Source: Cervus elaphus (Eukaryota; Chordata; Mammalia; Artiodactyla; Cervidae). Taken from it: 64,000 nt of DNA. This document shows, piece by piece, positions 23,301-32,539 of this stretch (its first letter is position 1; each line of letters begins with the position of its first letter). The position numbers and the translations under genes were made by a program. The stretch lies in NCBI RefSeq assembly GCF_910594005.1, contig NC_057818.1, positions 59,656,001-59,720,000 of the forward strand, read 5' to 3'. A model generated the notes under the pieces. It had not been told where the DNA came from, searched no databases, and saw only the letters and a list, made by a program, of their open reading frames with translations.

Positions 23301-26045
23301 ATAAATTCTTGTCACTAGCTTTATTGCAATACTTGCTTTATTGTGGAGGTCTGGAACTGAACCTGGAATATCTCTGAGTTATGCCTGTACAGATAACCCC
23401 ATATTTGTCCTCTAACCAAAATCTTCTCCAAATTCCTCTTTCCAGTTGAGTTCTTTATGTCTGTACTAAGATACCCACCTCAGAATGTTTGTGTCAAAAT
23501 GCACACCGATTTTCCCACATTAAAAATCTCTTTCCCTGGTGTTCCTCACCAACTTAAGCTGGAACTTTAGTCATTTAGGCCAAATACCTGAGGAAAATCT
23601 TTAATTCCTCCTTTTTATTTACATTGAATTCAACAGTGAATGTTGTTTTTTCCTTCTAGATGTGCCTTGAGTTCCTTGACGTGTCCACATGTACACTGTT
23701 GTTGCTCCAGACCAAGCCACTGTTGTCTCTTGTCTGATTACTGCATTAACTTTCTCTCCCACACTTCTTCCTCTCCCATCACTATCCACACAGCAGTCGG
23801 CAATCTTTTGAAAATATAAATCAGAACCCCCCACCTCCTCAGAGCTTCTAGTGGCTCATCACTAGTCTTAGCATTAAATTCAGATTCTTCTACCATATCT
23901 ACATAGTATGACTTCTGTCTACCTTTTGAACTTTAAGTTTTCCTTCTCCCTATGTAACTGTTCCATTCAGGGCCCACTGGCTACCTTTCTGTTTCTTGAC
24001 TTGGCCAAACCTTTCCTTTGTCAAGGCTTTTACACTGCTGTCATACTTGAGTGAAACATGAAGTTACTTACATGAAGCTGCTTAATTTTTATTCCTAGTT
24101 TCTTGGCTCACCTTTTATTTCTTCACAGGGCATTGTTCTTTTTCATGTGCTGGGAACCACTTTTCAGTGTGAATTTGTCTTATTTCTTTGCTTCCATTTT
24201 GTTCTCTTTTGCCCAGGGGAATGCAGAAAATGTGTTTCTCTTTGGTGTATATTCAGATGCTGTGACAGCACATGATACATATTAGACATTCAATAAATAT
24301 TGGGGGAGAGAATGGATACATCCTCCATCATGTTAGATCAGATGTCTCCAACTTATTTTATTTTGTGTTAATGACACATATTTCTACTTTGTCCTCTTTT
24401 GCCGGTTTTGCAAGGATCTCTTTGGAGAGTACCAAATATTTTACTAATTGAGAATTGTCTGCCACTGATTCTATATCTTTGTTTTTTTTTAGATGTTATG
24501 ACCTTATTGTGTTTACCCCCATTTTCAAGAAGTAAATTTACACTTAATGATTTTTTTCATATGACATAATTGTCACAGAGAGCTAGCCCAAACCATTTCA
24601 TTTTAGAAGCAGTTTTATTGCATATCCTGATTATGAAAGAATTCATTTTCTTTCTAGAAGTTGGTGATCCTATGCAGCAATCCTTGGAAATCCAATACAA
24701 GCATAAAAATATGGAAAGAGGCCATGAATTCAGTTCTTTGGGAAATATTTTTTGTCTGCATGGAAATCTTGTTACTTTAAGGCAAAGCCATGAGAAGTTT
24801 GACATACTGAATTCTAATTTAGATTTAGTTAACCAGAATAGAAGCTCCATGGCAAAAAATCCTGACAAGTTTAATAAATATGAGAAATCATTTCTTCATA
24901 GTAAGCATGAAAAACATTACACTGGAATTAAATGCAATAAACATGGAAACACTCTCCGCACCAATTCAAAACTCAGTATACATCAGATTGAAAAAGGAAA
25001 GAAACATGAGTGTGTGGAATGTGGTAAAATCTTCATCAAAAAGTCTCAACTCACTGTACACCAGAGAACACATACAGGAGAGAAGCCGTATAAATGCCTT
25101 AAATGTGGTAAAGCCTTCTGTAGAAAGGCAGAGCTTAATATACATATGCAAGTTGAACAAGGAATAAATCCCCACGCGTGCAGTGAGTGTGGGAAAACCT
25201 TCTCTAGGAAGTCTCAGCTCCTTGTACATCAGAAAACTCACATAGGAGAGAAACCATATATGTGCAGTGAATGTGGGAAAGGCTTCATCCAGAAGGGTAA
25301 CTTCCTTATACATCAACGAATTCATACTGGAGAGAAGCCCTTTAGATGCAAAGAGTGTGGTAAAGCCTTCAGTCACAAGCCATGTCTCGTTGCACATCAA
25401 ATATTTCACACTGGAAATCCTCCCTATGTATGCAGTGAGTGTGGAAAAGCCTACTTTCAGAAGTCAAGTCTCGTTAAACATCAAAGAGGTCACACAGAAA
25501 AGTGCCACAAATGCAATGTGTGTGGGAAAATCTACTCCACAAAGTTCATACTTAGCAGACACCAGAGAGTCCATACAAGAGAGAAGCCCCGTGGGTACAG
25601 CAGCTGTGGGAAAGCCTTCTGCCATAAGTCCTCCCTCACTAAACATAAGAGAACTCATACAAAAGAGAAACATGTCGATTCAGTCAAGGTGGAAGAGGAT
25701 TCCTTGGAGAGCCATGACTCATGTGCCACAGAACCCAAACAGGAGAAAACCTCTGTTGAGACAGTGACAATGCAGGGGCCTGCTATGGCAGTGCAGGCAT
25801 CATTAAACATCCATGGGTTCCTTGCCCAAGGGAATGTGGTTCTTGTGGGAGAGCCTGTGGCCAGACGTGTCCCCTCAGGAGATGGCAGAGAGTTTTCACA
25901 GGAGAGGAACCTCATGAATGGGGTTGTGTGGTACTGCCTTCAGTTACCAATTATGTCTTCTTTTATGTCACAGGAAACATGTAAGGAGGAGTGCATTCAA
26001 TGTGGACCAGCCTTTGGAGCAGACTTTAGCTTTTTATGTAGTTGA
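17345..26045 (+). CDS. KRAB/C2H2 zinc-finger gene 2, ZNF350-family paralog with altered C-terminus; exons 17345-17359, 20190-20316, 21689-21760, 24658-26045
   Basis: The exons join in frame to 1602 nt, giving 533 residues. The KRAB-A box (about residues 6-47) is intact: DVAVEFTWEEW and DVMLENYSNL. The KRAB-B box is shortened. The finger region starts near residue 190 and has eight repeats aligning with gene 1, but finger 2 lacks its last His (HMQVEQ) and finger 8 lacks its first Cys (GYSSC). The tail keeps the family text LNIHGFLAQGNVVLVGEPVAR, then shifts frame near 25918-25926, and a different ~40-residue end is read to 26045. Known role of the family: nuclear repression via KRAB-KAP1; the DNA target is unknown. 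ZNF613, ZNF614, ZNF615 or ZNF649 are alternative closest relatives. Overall this looks like a translatable but diverging paralog. Confidence 0.8.
17602..18945 (-). mobile_element. BovB 3' half, split by a nested L1
   Basis: Reverse BovB at 17602-18088 and 18722-18945. It carries the reverse complement of the RT C-terminal coding region, with many frame breaks. The L1 at 18089-18721 interrupts it. Confidence 0.9.
18089..18721 (-). mobile_element. 5'-truncated L1 nested in BovB
   Basis: Reverse bovine-type L1 3' end (attattattatttttt, then ttattagttggaggctaatt and ttgccatacattgacatg). It is flanked by a 14-bp BovB duplication, gtctctgcttttta at 18075-18088 and gtctcttcttttta at 18722-18735 (one mismatch). 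The insert is about 633 bp. Confidence 0.88.
19112..19257 (-). mobile_element. CHR-type SINE
   Basis: Reverse copy: ggctgtgtttggtcttag, ggccagggattgaaccagg and ctggaccagcagggaagtc. Confidence 0.85.
19258..20189. other. intron before the KRAB-A exon of gene 2
   Basis: No repeat family is recognised with confidence. The acceptor ttactacag for the KRAB-A exon lies at its end (20181-20189). Confidence 0.4.
20190..20316 (+). CDS. KRAB-A exon of ZNF gene 2
   Basis: Exactly 127 nt; acceptor ttactacag ends at 20189 and donor gtgagg starts at 20317. It encodes GSLLFEDVAVEFTWEEW and continues to ENYSNLLSV. Canonical in length and sequence. Positions before 20190 that stay open upstream belong to the intron. 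Confidence 0.93.
20513..20600. repeat. TTTA and TA simple repeats
   Basis: Two blocks of (tta t)n with a short (ta)n between them at about 20561-20571. They flank the poly(A) end of the CHR SINE in reverse orientation. Confidence 0.9.
20596..20887 (-). mobile_element. long CHR-family SINE
   Basis: Reverse, near 290-bp member of the CHR family with the extended body (ttgcagtgcacagacttctc, ggcttcagtagttgggg, tggcacatgggcttagttgc) before the shared ccagtgatcaaacccg region and the gccaccagggaagccc end. It resembles 35115-35399. Confidence 0.85.
20891..20914. repeat. (TA)n microsatellite
   Basis: About 24 bases of TA repeats between two SINEs. Confidence 0.9.
20966..21172 (-). mobile_element. 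Bov-tA SINE
   Basis: Reverse copy from gagttagtcactcagtcg to gccaccagggaagtcc. Confidence 0.9.
21485..21558 (+). repeat. direct repeat, left copy, before KRAB-B exon
   Basis: About 74 bases (gatttatttcatctagg to ggattctcaagttttt) recur at 21977-22046 in the same orientation with few mismatches. The KRAB-B exon lies between the copies. Confidence 0.85.
21689..21760 (+). CDS. shortened KRAB-B exon of ZNF gene 2
   Basis: The 72-nt exon (acceptor at 21687-21688, donor gtaagt at 21761) reads GYRSPNKLKQGDKPW then IERESIHDPG. It keeps both phases but is seven codons shorter than the 93-nt exon of gene 1. Much of the loss falls at the start of the box, where the other gene has an extra PEVL-type stretch. 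KRAB-B enhances but is not essential for repression in known KRAB proteins. Confidence 0.82.
21977..22046 (+). repeat. direct repeat, right copy, after KRAB-B exon
   Basis: Second copy of the 21485-21558 repeat. Flanking DNA beyond the copies does not match. Confidence 0.85.
22625..22741 (-). mobile_element. CHR-type SINE
   Basis: Reverse copy: ggccgtgctgtgtggcac, aatcagggatcaaacc and ctggatcaccagggaagtcc. It is preceded by a TA/T-rich tail at 22567-22620. Confidence 0.87.
22745..23392 (-). mobile_element. Tigger-like DNA transposon remnant, interrupted by a SINE
   Basis: Positions 22980-23392 contain acagtattatgtaaac, ttttatatgcactggg, ctttattgcaatac, tggtctggaactg-like and gagttatgcctgta text, typical of a mariner-superfamily Tigger end. 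The 22760-22830 piece (atctgcaaagtacaataaag, gcacaataaaatgag) looks like part of the same family. Orientation is uncertain. A CHR SINE splits it. Confidence 0.7.
22853..22970 (+). mobile_element. CHR-type SINE nested in the Tigger-like remnant
   Basis: Forward copy: gaattcattggcaatcc, ccctgcagtgggcatgg, ggtcagggaactaagatcc and gtggtgcagccaaaaaaacc. Confidence 0.85.
23393..24657. other. last intron of ZNF gene 2, nothing recognised
   Basis: No exon or clear repeat. It ends in the acceptor ttttctttctag at 24646-24657. Confidence 0.4.
24658..26045 (+). CDS. zinc-finger exon of ZNF gene 2
   Basis: It opens with the last two bases of a Glu codon (EVGDPMQQS). A degenerate finger relic at about 24930-25005 (IKCNKHGNTL, one Cys and one His only) precedes eight finger repeats at 25012-25675. 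Helix -1,2,3,6 residues read KSQV, RAEI, RSQV, QGNI, HPCA, QSSK, TFIR and HSSK. Finger 2 lacks the second His, finger 8 the first Cys, and finger 4 has Phe for the conserved Leu. The stop is at 26043-26045; without the C-terminal frame change it would be the TAA at 25982-25984. Confidence 0.9.
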
Positions 26046-26111
26046 AAACTCTCACTGAGAGAATGCTAATGAATGCAGTGATAATGGAAAGGTCAATCAG
26101 TCAGTCAGTGT

Positions 26112-26312
26112 TAGTCGCTCAGTTGTGGCTGACTCTTTGTGACCCCATGGACTGTAGCTTGCCAGGCTCCTCTGTCCATGGAATTCTCCAGGCAAGAATA
26201 CTGGAGTGGTTGCCAATCCCTTCTCCAGAGGATTTTCCCAACCCAGGGATCAAACCTGGGTCTCTCACATTGCAGGCAGATTCTTTACCATCTGAGCCAC
26301 TAGGGGAGCCCA
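26112..26312 (-). mobile_element. Bov-tA SINE in the 3' untranslated region of ZNF gene 2
   Basis: Reverse copy from cagtgttagtcgctcag to gagccactaggggagccc, only about 70 bases after the stop codon. Confidence 0.9.
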
Positions 26313-27282
26313 GTACAAAGATATACCTCATTAAATATCAGCAGCTCTTAGTAGGTTGAATAGTAGCGAGCTTGACTTCAAAAGCATCATAAATTCACAT
26401 CAGAAAGAAATTTTGGGAAGGCAAATATGTCCATAAGACCACCCTCATGTTCGATTATTCTCTGAAAGCACTGACTCAGAAACTAAAAAACCCCACAAAA
26501 ACCTCAAAAACTCAAAAAAGAAAAACTCAAGAGCTGCTATACTTATGGTTACAGGTTATGATGGTGAAAAGTTACAAATTAGCAAATCTAAAATGTGCTT
26601 AAGGCAGACTTTAGGAGAAACCAGGTACATCCAGTTGTCCTCCCAGTGGCGTTCGTTGTATGGACTGTAATTCTGTGAGCAACTCATGTGCATATTGCCA
26701 GCCAGAGAAACTCACCTGAGCCTTAGTGCCTAGGGACTTGGGATGGGGTTTCAGTAAAGGGGCTCCTTATGCTAGCATGGAGAAACCACATGGCTGACTT
26801 TAGTTTTTCAAACTCTAGCCTCCTTAAAGTCAAACCAATACAGCATGGCCCAGACCCCCAGGCAAACAAAAGCAAGTGTTCACCAAAAATCATATTGCTG
26901 GCATAAACTGTATGACATGGTTCAAACCCCAGGTATGTAAAGATGCTCTCGGCAGGCATCTTTCCAAGGGCTTAGAGGTTCCCTCTCAGGTGCAGATCAA
27001 AAGCCAGTCCTTTCTTTGGAATGTACTGGGTCTGAACACCCTCAACCTGCCAAGTCAGCTTCTAATTTGCATACCAGTGAAAACGGTAAGGTTTTTAATA
27101 ACATTGTTCCTCATCATGTGTCAGAAATAAATGTCTATGGATACACGAAATGTGTAGAACCTTTAGCAGAATGGCAGCCAATCTCATAAAGGAGATAAGC
27201 TTGTGATTGCAGTGGAAATTTGGAAACTTGTTGATGTAAAACTACCCTCATTTTCCATCAGATTAACACCCTTAATATGTGT
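26313..27282 (+). other. probable 3' untranslated region of ZNF gene 2 and flank
   Basis: Unique sequence after the SINE. It holds no finger or domain text but probably forms the 3' untranslated region up to the candidate poly(A) signal. Confidence 0.4.
27126..27131 (+). terminator. candidate poly(A) signal of ZNF gene 2
   Basis: AATAAA in tcagaaataaatgtc, about 1.08 kb after the stop. It is the first clear hexamer I see downstream, so 3'-UTR length is an inference. Confidence 0.4.
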
Positions 27283-27299
27283 GTGTGTGTGTTTTCATT

Positions 27300-27408
27300 T
27301 TTTGGCTGCACGCCACAGCTTGTGGAACTTTCCTGACCAGGGAATCAAACCCATGCCCCCTGCAGTGGAAGCATGGAGTCTTAACCACTGGACTGCCAGG
27401 GAAGTCCT
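27300..27408 (-). mobile_element. CHR-type SINE
   Basis: Reverse copy: ttggctgcacgccacag, gaccagggaatcaaaccc and ctggactgccagggaagtcc, with a (gt)n run at its tail (27278-27292). Confidence 0.88.
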
Positions 27409-27829
27409 TAATGTGTAGTTTGATAGATAAGGACTTGAACTCTTTCTCATTGCTAGGGAATGACTCCATAACTCACCTGATGATGGTTCATAGGCAGTGT
27501 CACATTGTACCTATTATATCTAAATCTTTGGTCACCTTTGTTAGATTCTTTTAGAAGCAAGTTGCTAGGCCAGCCCACCCTCAATGGGAGAGTTGCACAT
27601 CTCTGAGGGCCTTCTTAGAGTCAACCAACCTACCTGAATAATCATCAGGGAAAAAGATATTCTTTGTGGAAAGTTGCCATGGTTTCCTGTTTAAACAGCG
27701 CTTGAACAGAACCTGGTGCTCTCTGTTCCCCTCACCCCCACCCCCAACCCCACCTTGATCCAGCCTGGCTATGTAGAGCCAGCCTTCTGCCACCGCCTCA
27801 GGGCACCCTTGGACCACTCCCAAGGTGTC

Positions 27830-28597
27830 TGCTGCTGCTCCAGTGCAGTGAGCCGCTGCCTCAGCCCCCTGATGTGACCACCGTGTACCCCTTGCAGGGG
27901 CCCCAGCACTCCTGCCAGAGCTTGGAGGCCACAGTCAACTGCCAGAGCCACCTGGAGCCTCCCAAGTTTACCTGTCCACCTCTCACTACTCTGATGGCAA
28001 CGATGTGGCTTTGGAGAACTTTGTCAGATGTCTTCCTAGCCAGTCTCATGAGGGGAGGGAACATGCTGAGAAGCAGATGAAGCTGCGAGAACCTCTGAGG
28101 CGGCTGCATCTTCCTCCGGTGTATCCAGGAACTGGAACAGGATGACTCAGAGTGGGCTCAGTGCAATGGAATGTGTGTTCCACTCAGAAAAGTGCATGAA
28201 TCAGTCACTACTGGAACTGCACACAAGTTATATGATATATAATACCTGCTGACAGAGATGAGCCCTGCTTGTGTGACAACCTGAGGCAGGTAAAACACAC
28301 CAGAACTGAGTGACCTCATAACCGACTTGTGTGTGGTGAGGGTTCCTGAATCGGGTGTGGCAGAGTGTTTCTGACAGGCATACCCAATGATGATGAGAGC
28401 TAAGCGTTAGGCTGGCTTCCCAGTGGCCATGGGGGTGACTTCCATGGTCACCATGGTAGTGCATCCCTTTTGGGTTTTTCTTTACCCTTTCTGTAAGTTG
28501 TATAATACTAAAGCACTAAAGCATCCACTTAACTCTTTTTTTTTTTTTTTTTTTTCATTTGCCTGTTCCTTCAAATTTGGTACCTAGGAGAAAAAAA
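27830..28597 (+). pseudogene. FTH1: processed ferritin heavy chain (FTH1) pseudogene
   Basis: Intronless copy of the ferritin heavy chain mRNA. The start-codon region is near 27872. Recognisable coding text includes NDVALENF (DVALKNF in FTH1), SQSHEGREHAEKQMKL (HQSHEEREHAEKLMKL) and, in nucleotides, gtgaatcagtcactactg-like and gaactgcacaca. The 3' part matches the FTH1 3' untranslated region: gagctaagcgttaggct, ggtgacttccatggtcacca, ctgtaagttgta, catccacttaa, tccttcaaatttggtacc. Frameshifts and stops appear throughout and the native AATAAA is lost, so no ferritin can be made. A T22 run at 28533-28554 interrupts the 3' end. Confidence 0.92.
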
Positions 28598-28599
28598 TG

Positions 28600-29590
28600 A
28601 CAGACACATTAAAGACCCCAGTATATACTCAGATTCCAGTACCATTGAGAACACCCAGTCTCATGGGAGGAGGGCCCTGGCTGATAAGAAAATCTCACAA
28701 ATGTCACCTTGTTTGTTACATAGGAGGGATTTAGCTAGAGGTCATTGCTTGCCAGTTATTCACTTGAAACTTTGTGCTGAGTCAGGACCCTGGAGGATGA
28801 ATAAGTCCCCCTCCCCAAAGTTTCTCCCCCCACTGCTCTCCTCTCATTTCCCCCTCTCCACCTTGGAACTCTTCTTCCACTCTCTGAGGAGAGTATATGG
28901 CTGGCCGTTGCTAGAATCCCGGAGGACATGGGATGAAGATGATTCTGAGACTCTGGACAAAAACTGAAAACACCAATTGTTTTCTCCGCAGCAGGGAGAC
29001 AAACAGGAAAAAGCAAGTCCCATCTCCATCTTCATTCTGCCTACCTGTTCTTTTTAGTGCCCCCACATTGGCAGAACTTAATATGAAGCTGGCAAGAGAA
29101 TCTGGTTTGCGCTATCCCAAAGCAGACAGTGGAAGAGTAGGTTGAGAGATGAGAGACAATAGCTAAATAATCAGGCCAGCAACCTACTTCAGGTGAGATT
29201 AACTGTGGCGCATGTCCCCGGCCCCACAGTTTACAGATGTTACAATTCACTTACAGAGGGTGCAGGTTAAGAATATATTTATGAATAAAATGTATTTAAA
29301 CAGTCCTTGAATATTTGTTCTATATAAGACAATCTGTTAGTAAAGTTACTAGTCATGATTTGTGTGTTCTGTGTGTGTGTGGTGGGATTTGTTAGTAACT
29401 GATGAGATATATGACACAAAACACTAGTATGGTTTATGCCCCTATAATCTGTATGTTTTTTTTTTTTTTTATGTTCTTATTTCAGGGACAGATACACAGT
29501 CTGAAATCATGTAAAGTGAGGAAAGGGAAGATCCTTTAAGGTGCTGAAATTATTGATCATTGGTATGGAAAAGATGAAATTAGGTACCTG
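28600..29590. other. intergenic DNA, nothing recognised
   Basis: No exon, RNA gene or named repeat is recognised. Confidence 0.4.
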
Positions 29591-29600
29591 CCTCACATTG

Positions 29601-29811
29601 GGCTTCCCTTGTAGCTCAGTCGTTAAAGAATCTTCCTGCAGTACAGGAGACCTGGGTTCAATCCTTGGGTTGGGAAGATTCCCTGGAGAAGGAAATGGCA
29701 ACCCACTCCAGTATCCTTGCCTGGAAAACCTCATGGACACAGGAGCCTGGTGGGCTGCAGTCCATGGGGTCACAAAGTGTCGGGCACGACTGAGTGACTA
29801 ACACTTACTTA
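29601..29811 (+). mobile_element. Bov-tA SINE with target-site duplication
   Basis: Forward copy (ggcttcccttgtagctcag to gagtgactaacac) flanked by ctcacattg at 29592-29600 and 29812-29820. Confidence 0.93.
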
Positions 29812-29820
29812 CTCACATTG

Positions 29821-30157
29821 TACATCAAGATCCATTCTCATTAGATCAAAGACCTAAATTTGAACGGTAATATTTAAAGAACACAATCTGGGGGAGAGAA
29901 TTGGACTCTGATCATTTCAAAAGCCCTCTTTCCAGTGGCTTCCAGCCGTGACATCCTCACATGCCCAATAATTGACTCTTGGGATTGCCCAGTCCCTGAC
30001 CACAAGGACCTTCCCATCACTGGCCTGTACAGAATTTAAAAAAAAAAATATTTATGAAGTTTTTTTGTTTTCTTTTTTTTTTTTTTTTTTTTTGAGGAGG
30101 ACCATTTTTAAAGGCTTTACTGAATTTGTTACAATATTGCTTCTGTTTTTTGTTTTT
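29821..30157. other. intergenic DNA with a T-rich run
   Basis: No exon. A T/A-rich homopolymer zone at 30030-30095 is probably the tail of an unrecognised reverse retroelement. Confidence 0.35.
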
Positions 30158-30261
30158 TTTACAAGAAGTATATGGGATCTTGGCTTCCTAACCAGGGATC
30201 AAACCCACACTCCTTGCATTGGAAGGTGAATTTTTAACCACTGGACCTCCATGGAAGTCCC
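30158..30261 (-). mobile_element. CHR-type SINE
   Basis: Reverse copy: tatgggatcttggcttcc, accagggatcaaaccc and ctggacctccatggaagtcc. Confidence 0.85.
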
Positions 30262-30769
30262 CTGTGACGTTTCTTAATCATGGTTTTGGAAGTCAGAATG
30301 TGTGTATGATTCTGGCTATTTGGTCCATGGCTTGAGCGTCTTTGAGTTCATTTTGCTCAGAAGAAACAACCTGAGTTAGTATGTTAATGATGATATCTAC
30401 AACAGCAATTTTATTACATTAAAGGTGTTATTGACAGCAGCAGTCTCACTCCTCTGACTCTGGTGGATTGGTGTTCACTTAGTTCAGGGCTGGGGTCAGA
30501 GAGTAAAAGGGAATAAAGTTCTGGACAGAGATTAATCATAAACTCAGTAGTGATACCAAGCAAGGCCATGTGGGGTTCCTTGGCATGATAGCCTTTCTGT
30601 GTCCCCCACTTCTTGATTATAGAAAACAGGCTTCATTTAGCCTTCAGGACCCTTCCTGAGTTCCTTTGGGCAGGTTCAAGTGGATACTAATTAGGGAAGG
30701 GAAGGAATGCAGAGACTAGAGAGGAACAGTCTAGAAACAATAGTGCAGGTCTGGGGCAAAGTCCTGGTA
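30262..30769. other. intergenic DNA, nothing recognised
   Basis: No exon or named repeat. Some phrases (gggaaggaatgcag, ggaacagtctagaaacaatag at 30699-30741) resemble 12813-12865 inside the first intron of gene 2, suggesting shared ancestry with that promoter-proximal region. Confidence 0.4.
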
Positions 30770-30940
30770 GTGTTAGTAGCTCAGTCCTTTCTGATACTTT
30801 TGCGACCCCAGGGCCTGCAGCCCGCCAGCCACCTGTGTCCATGGGATTTCCCAGGCAAGAATACTGGAATGGGTAGCCATTCCCTTCTCCAGGGGATATT
30901 ATAGGCAGATTCTTTACCGTCTGAGCCACCAGGGAAGCCT
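30770..30940 (-). mobile_element. Bov-tA SINE
   Basis: Reverse copy with an internal gap: tgttagtagctcagtcc to gccaccagggaagcctgg. Confidence 0.87.
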
Positions 30941-31009
30941 GGCGCACAGTCCTGTTTCCCCTCAAGTGTAGTGGTGGCCTCCCCAACCAAACCCAAAGCG
31001 TGCTAGGCC

Positions 31010-31440
31010 CTGCCCTTCTTCCCTGGCACCCGCGTGCTTCATTGAGGTAGGAGCCGCCCCATAGCGCCTCTCAGCGGGCGGCGGCACCTAGCCCTCAGGC
31101 CGCCCTGCTCCGGCCATCCACTCACTGTGCAAGTGGGCAGGTGGGAGTTACACTCCGGAGGCACCAGCTCCCAGGTCACCCCATTGGTCACGAGCTGGCT
31201 GGTGGGGCCGGCGGCAGGCTGAACCCACAGCGCCTGCAGCTTCAGACAGTGACCTCGGTTAATGGGCCCATCAATTGCCTCTACGTGGCCACCGTGGTCT
31301 CTGCAGCCTCCATGCCTCGCTCCATTGAGGATTGGAGGACGATGTTGCTGGAGTGGCCAAGTACTTCGGACTCGGCTGCATTTTAGAGTCGCCCCTTTCC
31401 GCTCCGGCTCCCTGTGTAACGGGGCAGTGAGCCAGGCACA
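31010..31440. other. GC-rich segment of unknown nature
   Basis: CpG-containing, GC-rich block unlike its surroundings. Open frames exist on both strands, including one on the - strand across 31039-31500, but none has a domain I recognise. It may be the upstream part of the adjoining LTR or a separate island. Confidence 0.4.
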
Positions 31441-31775
31441 GGCTCTAGCGGTCTCCCTCAGCCATTGGCTGGCGCCACAATGGGTCCCGCCCACAAGCAA
31501 GGATCGCTAGTGAGCAACTGTCAACCAGGGACGGTTAGTGGTCCTGCTCAGCCGTTGGTCAGTGGCACAGTGGGCCCCTTCCTCTTCCCCTCTTGTATAT
31601 AAAAGGAGCTCGAATTCCAACCTAGAGCTGACTTTTTGAGATGCTAGTCTGCCATCTTCTCAGTCTGCTAGTTTTGTGATTAAAAGTCATTACTCCTTGT
31701 CCCAACAACTAGTCTGTAGATTTATTGGCCTGTCTCGCATGGAGCAGAAAGAGCTTGGGCTTGGTAGCAAATGGA
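31441..31775 (+). mobile_element. LTR-like element with CCAAT and TATA boxes
   Basis: Two inverted CCAAT motifs (cagccattggctgg at 31460-31473; gccgttggtcag at 31551-31562) precede a strong TATA box, tgtatataaaagg at 31592-31606. Downstream come a short leader, tgattaaaagtcattact and the RU5-like ttattggcctgtctc. The order fits the promoter and R-U5 part of an endogenous retroviral LTR. Boundaries and target duplication could not be fixed, and no internal genes follow. Confidence 0.6.
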
Positions 31776-31829
31776 TTCACACCCTGTCAGTTAAGCTGTG
31801 TTGCAGATACTGAAACCCCATCAGGTGGG

Positions 31830-32150
31830 AGAATTTAATTATATTACAGCTTGTGCTGCACACAAATACTTAGACCCCTGACCACTTGAATCCAGTAGGT
31901 TCACAATATTGACGCCCACTTACTTCACGACCAACCAATCAGAAGAGTGTGCATGAACTGACCACGCCCTCTCTGAGCCCTTACTATAAATCCCCCTCAC
32001 TACCTCTTCAGGTTAAGACAGTTTTGAGGGGTTAGACTGCTGTGGGTCATTTTGCCTGGCAAAGCTGTAAAGCTATTTCCTACTTCACTCAAAACTCAGT
32101 CTCCAAAATCAGTTCAGTGTCGGGGTACAGATGCTGGATTAGGCTTCAGT
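31830..32150 (+). mobile_element. second LTR-like element
   Basis: ccaaccaatcagaag (CCAAT) at 31921-31935, ctataaatcccc (TATA-like) at 31984-31995 and a leader with gaggggttagactgctgtgg give the typical layout of a gammaretrovirus-like LTR promoter. No internal viral coding region is seen. Family not named. Confidence 0.55.
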
Positions 32151-32539
32151 AGGGAAATTCAGTTTTAGGGGGACCCAGTTTCATCACCTCAACTTCTCCA
32201 AACCTGGACTTTTCTCTAGAGCCTTCTATAGCCAAAAACTTTCTCAAGGTCTGCCTATTGACCAGACTCTTCTCTGCTAAGGATAAAAGACCTCAGCCTG
32301 TTGGACACAACCACCTCCTTCAACATGACCACAGCCTCCTGTGACAGACTCGGTGGGCACAGGCATTTTAGGTCTTGGTCCCACTTAACTGACAGGAAAG
32401 AAGCCTAAAGCTGCATGGTCAGAGTCCGTACGTGTGCCACACTATTGATGGCGCTTGGGGAAATGGAGGCTTCAGAACTCAGGTGTCCGACTGAAGAGAT
32501 CACAACTTCAAAAGAGAGAGCAACTTGGAAAAATAATTC

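Noticed and set aside
27203..27554. Small frames around 27.2-27.5 kb
   Set aside because: They are read from a reverse CHR SINE.
31039..31500. 153-codon - strand frame in the GC-rich block
   Set aside because: No domain is recognised and GC-rich DNA yields long frames by chance. It overlaps an equally open + strand frame.
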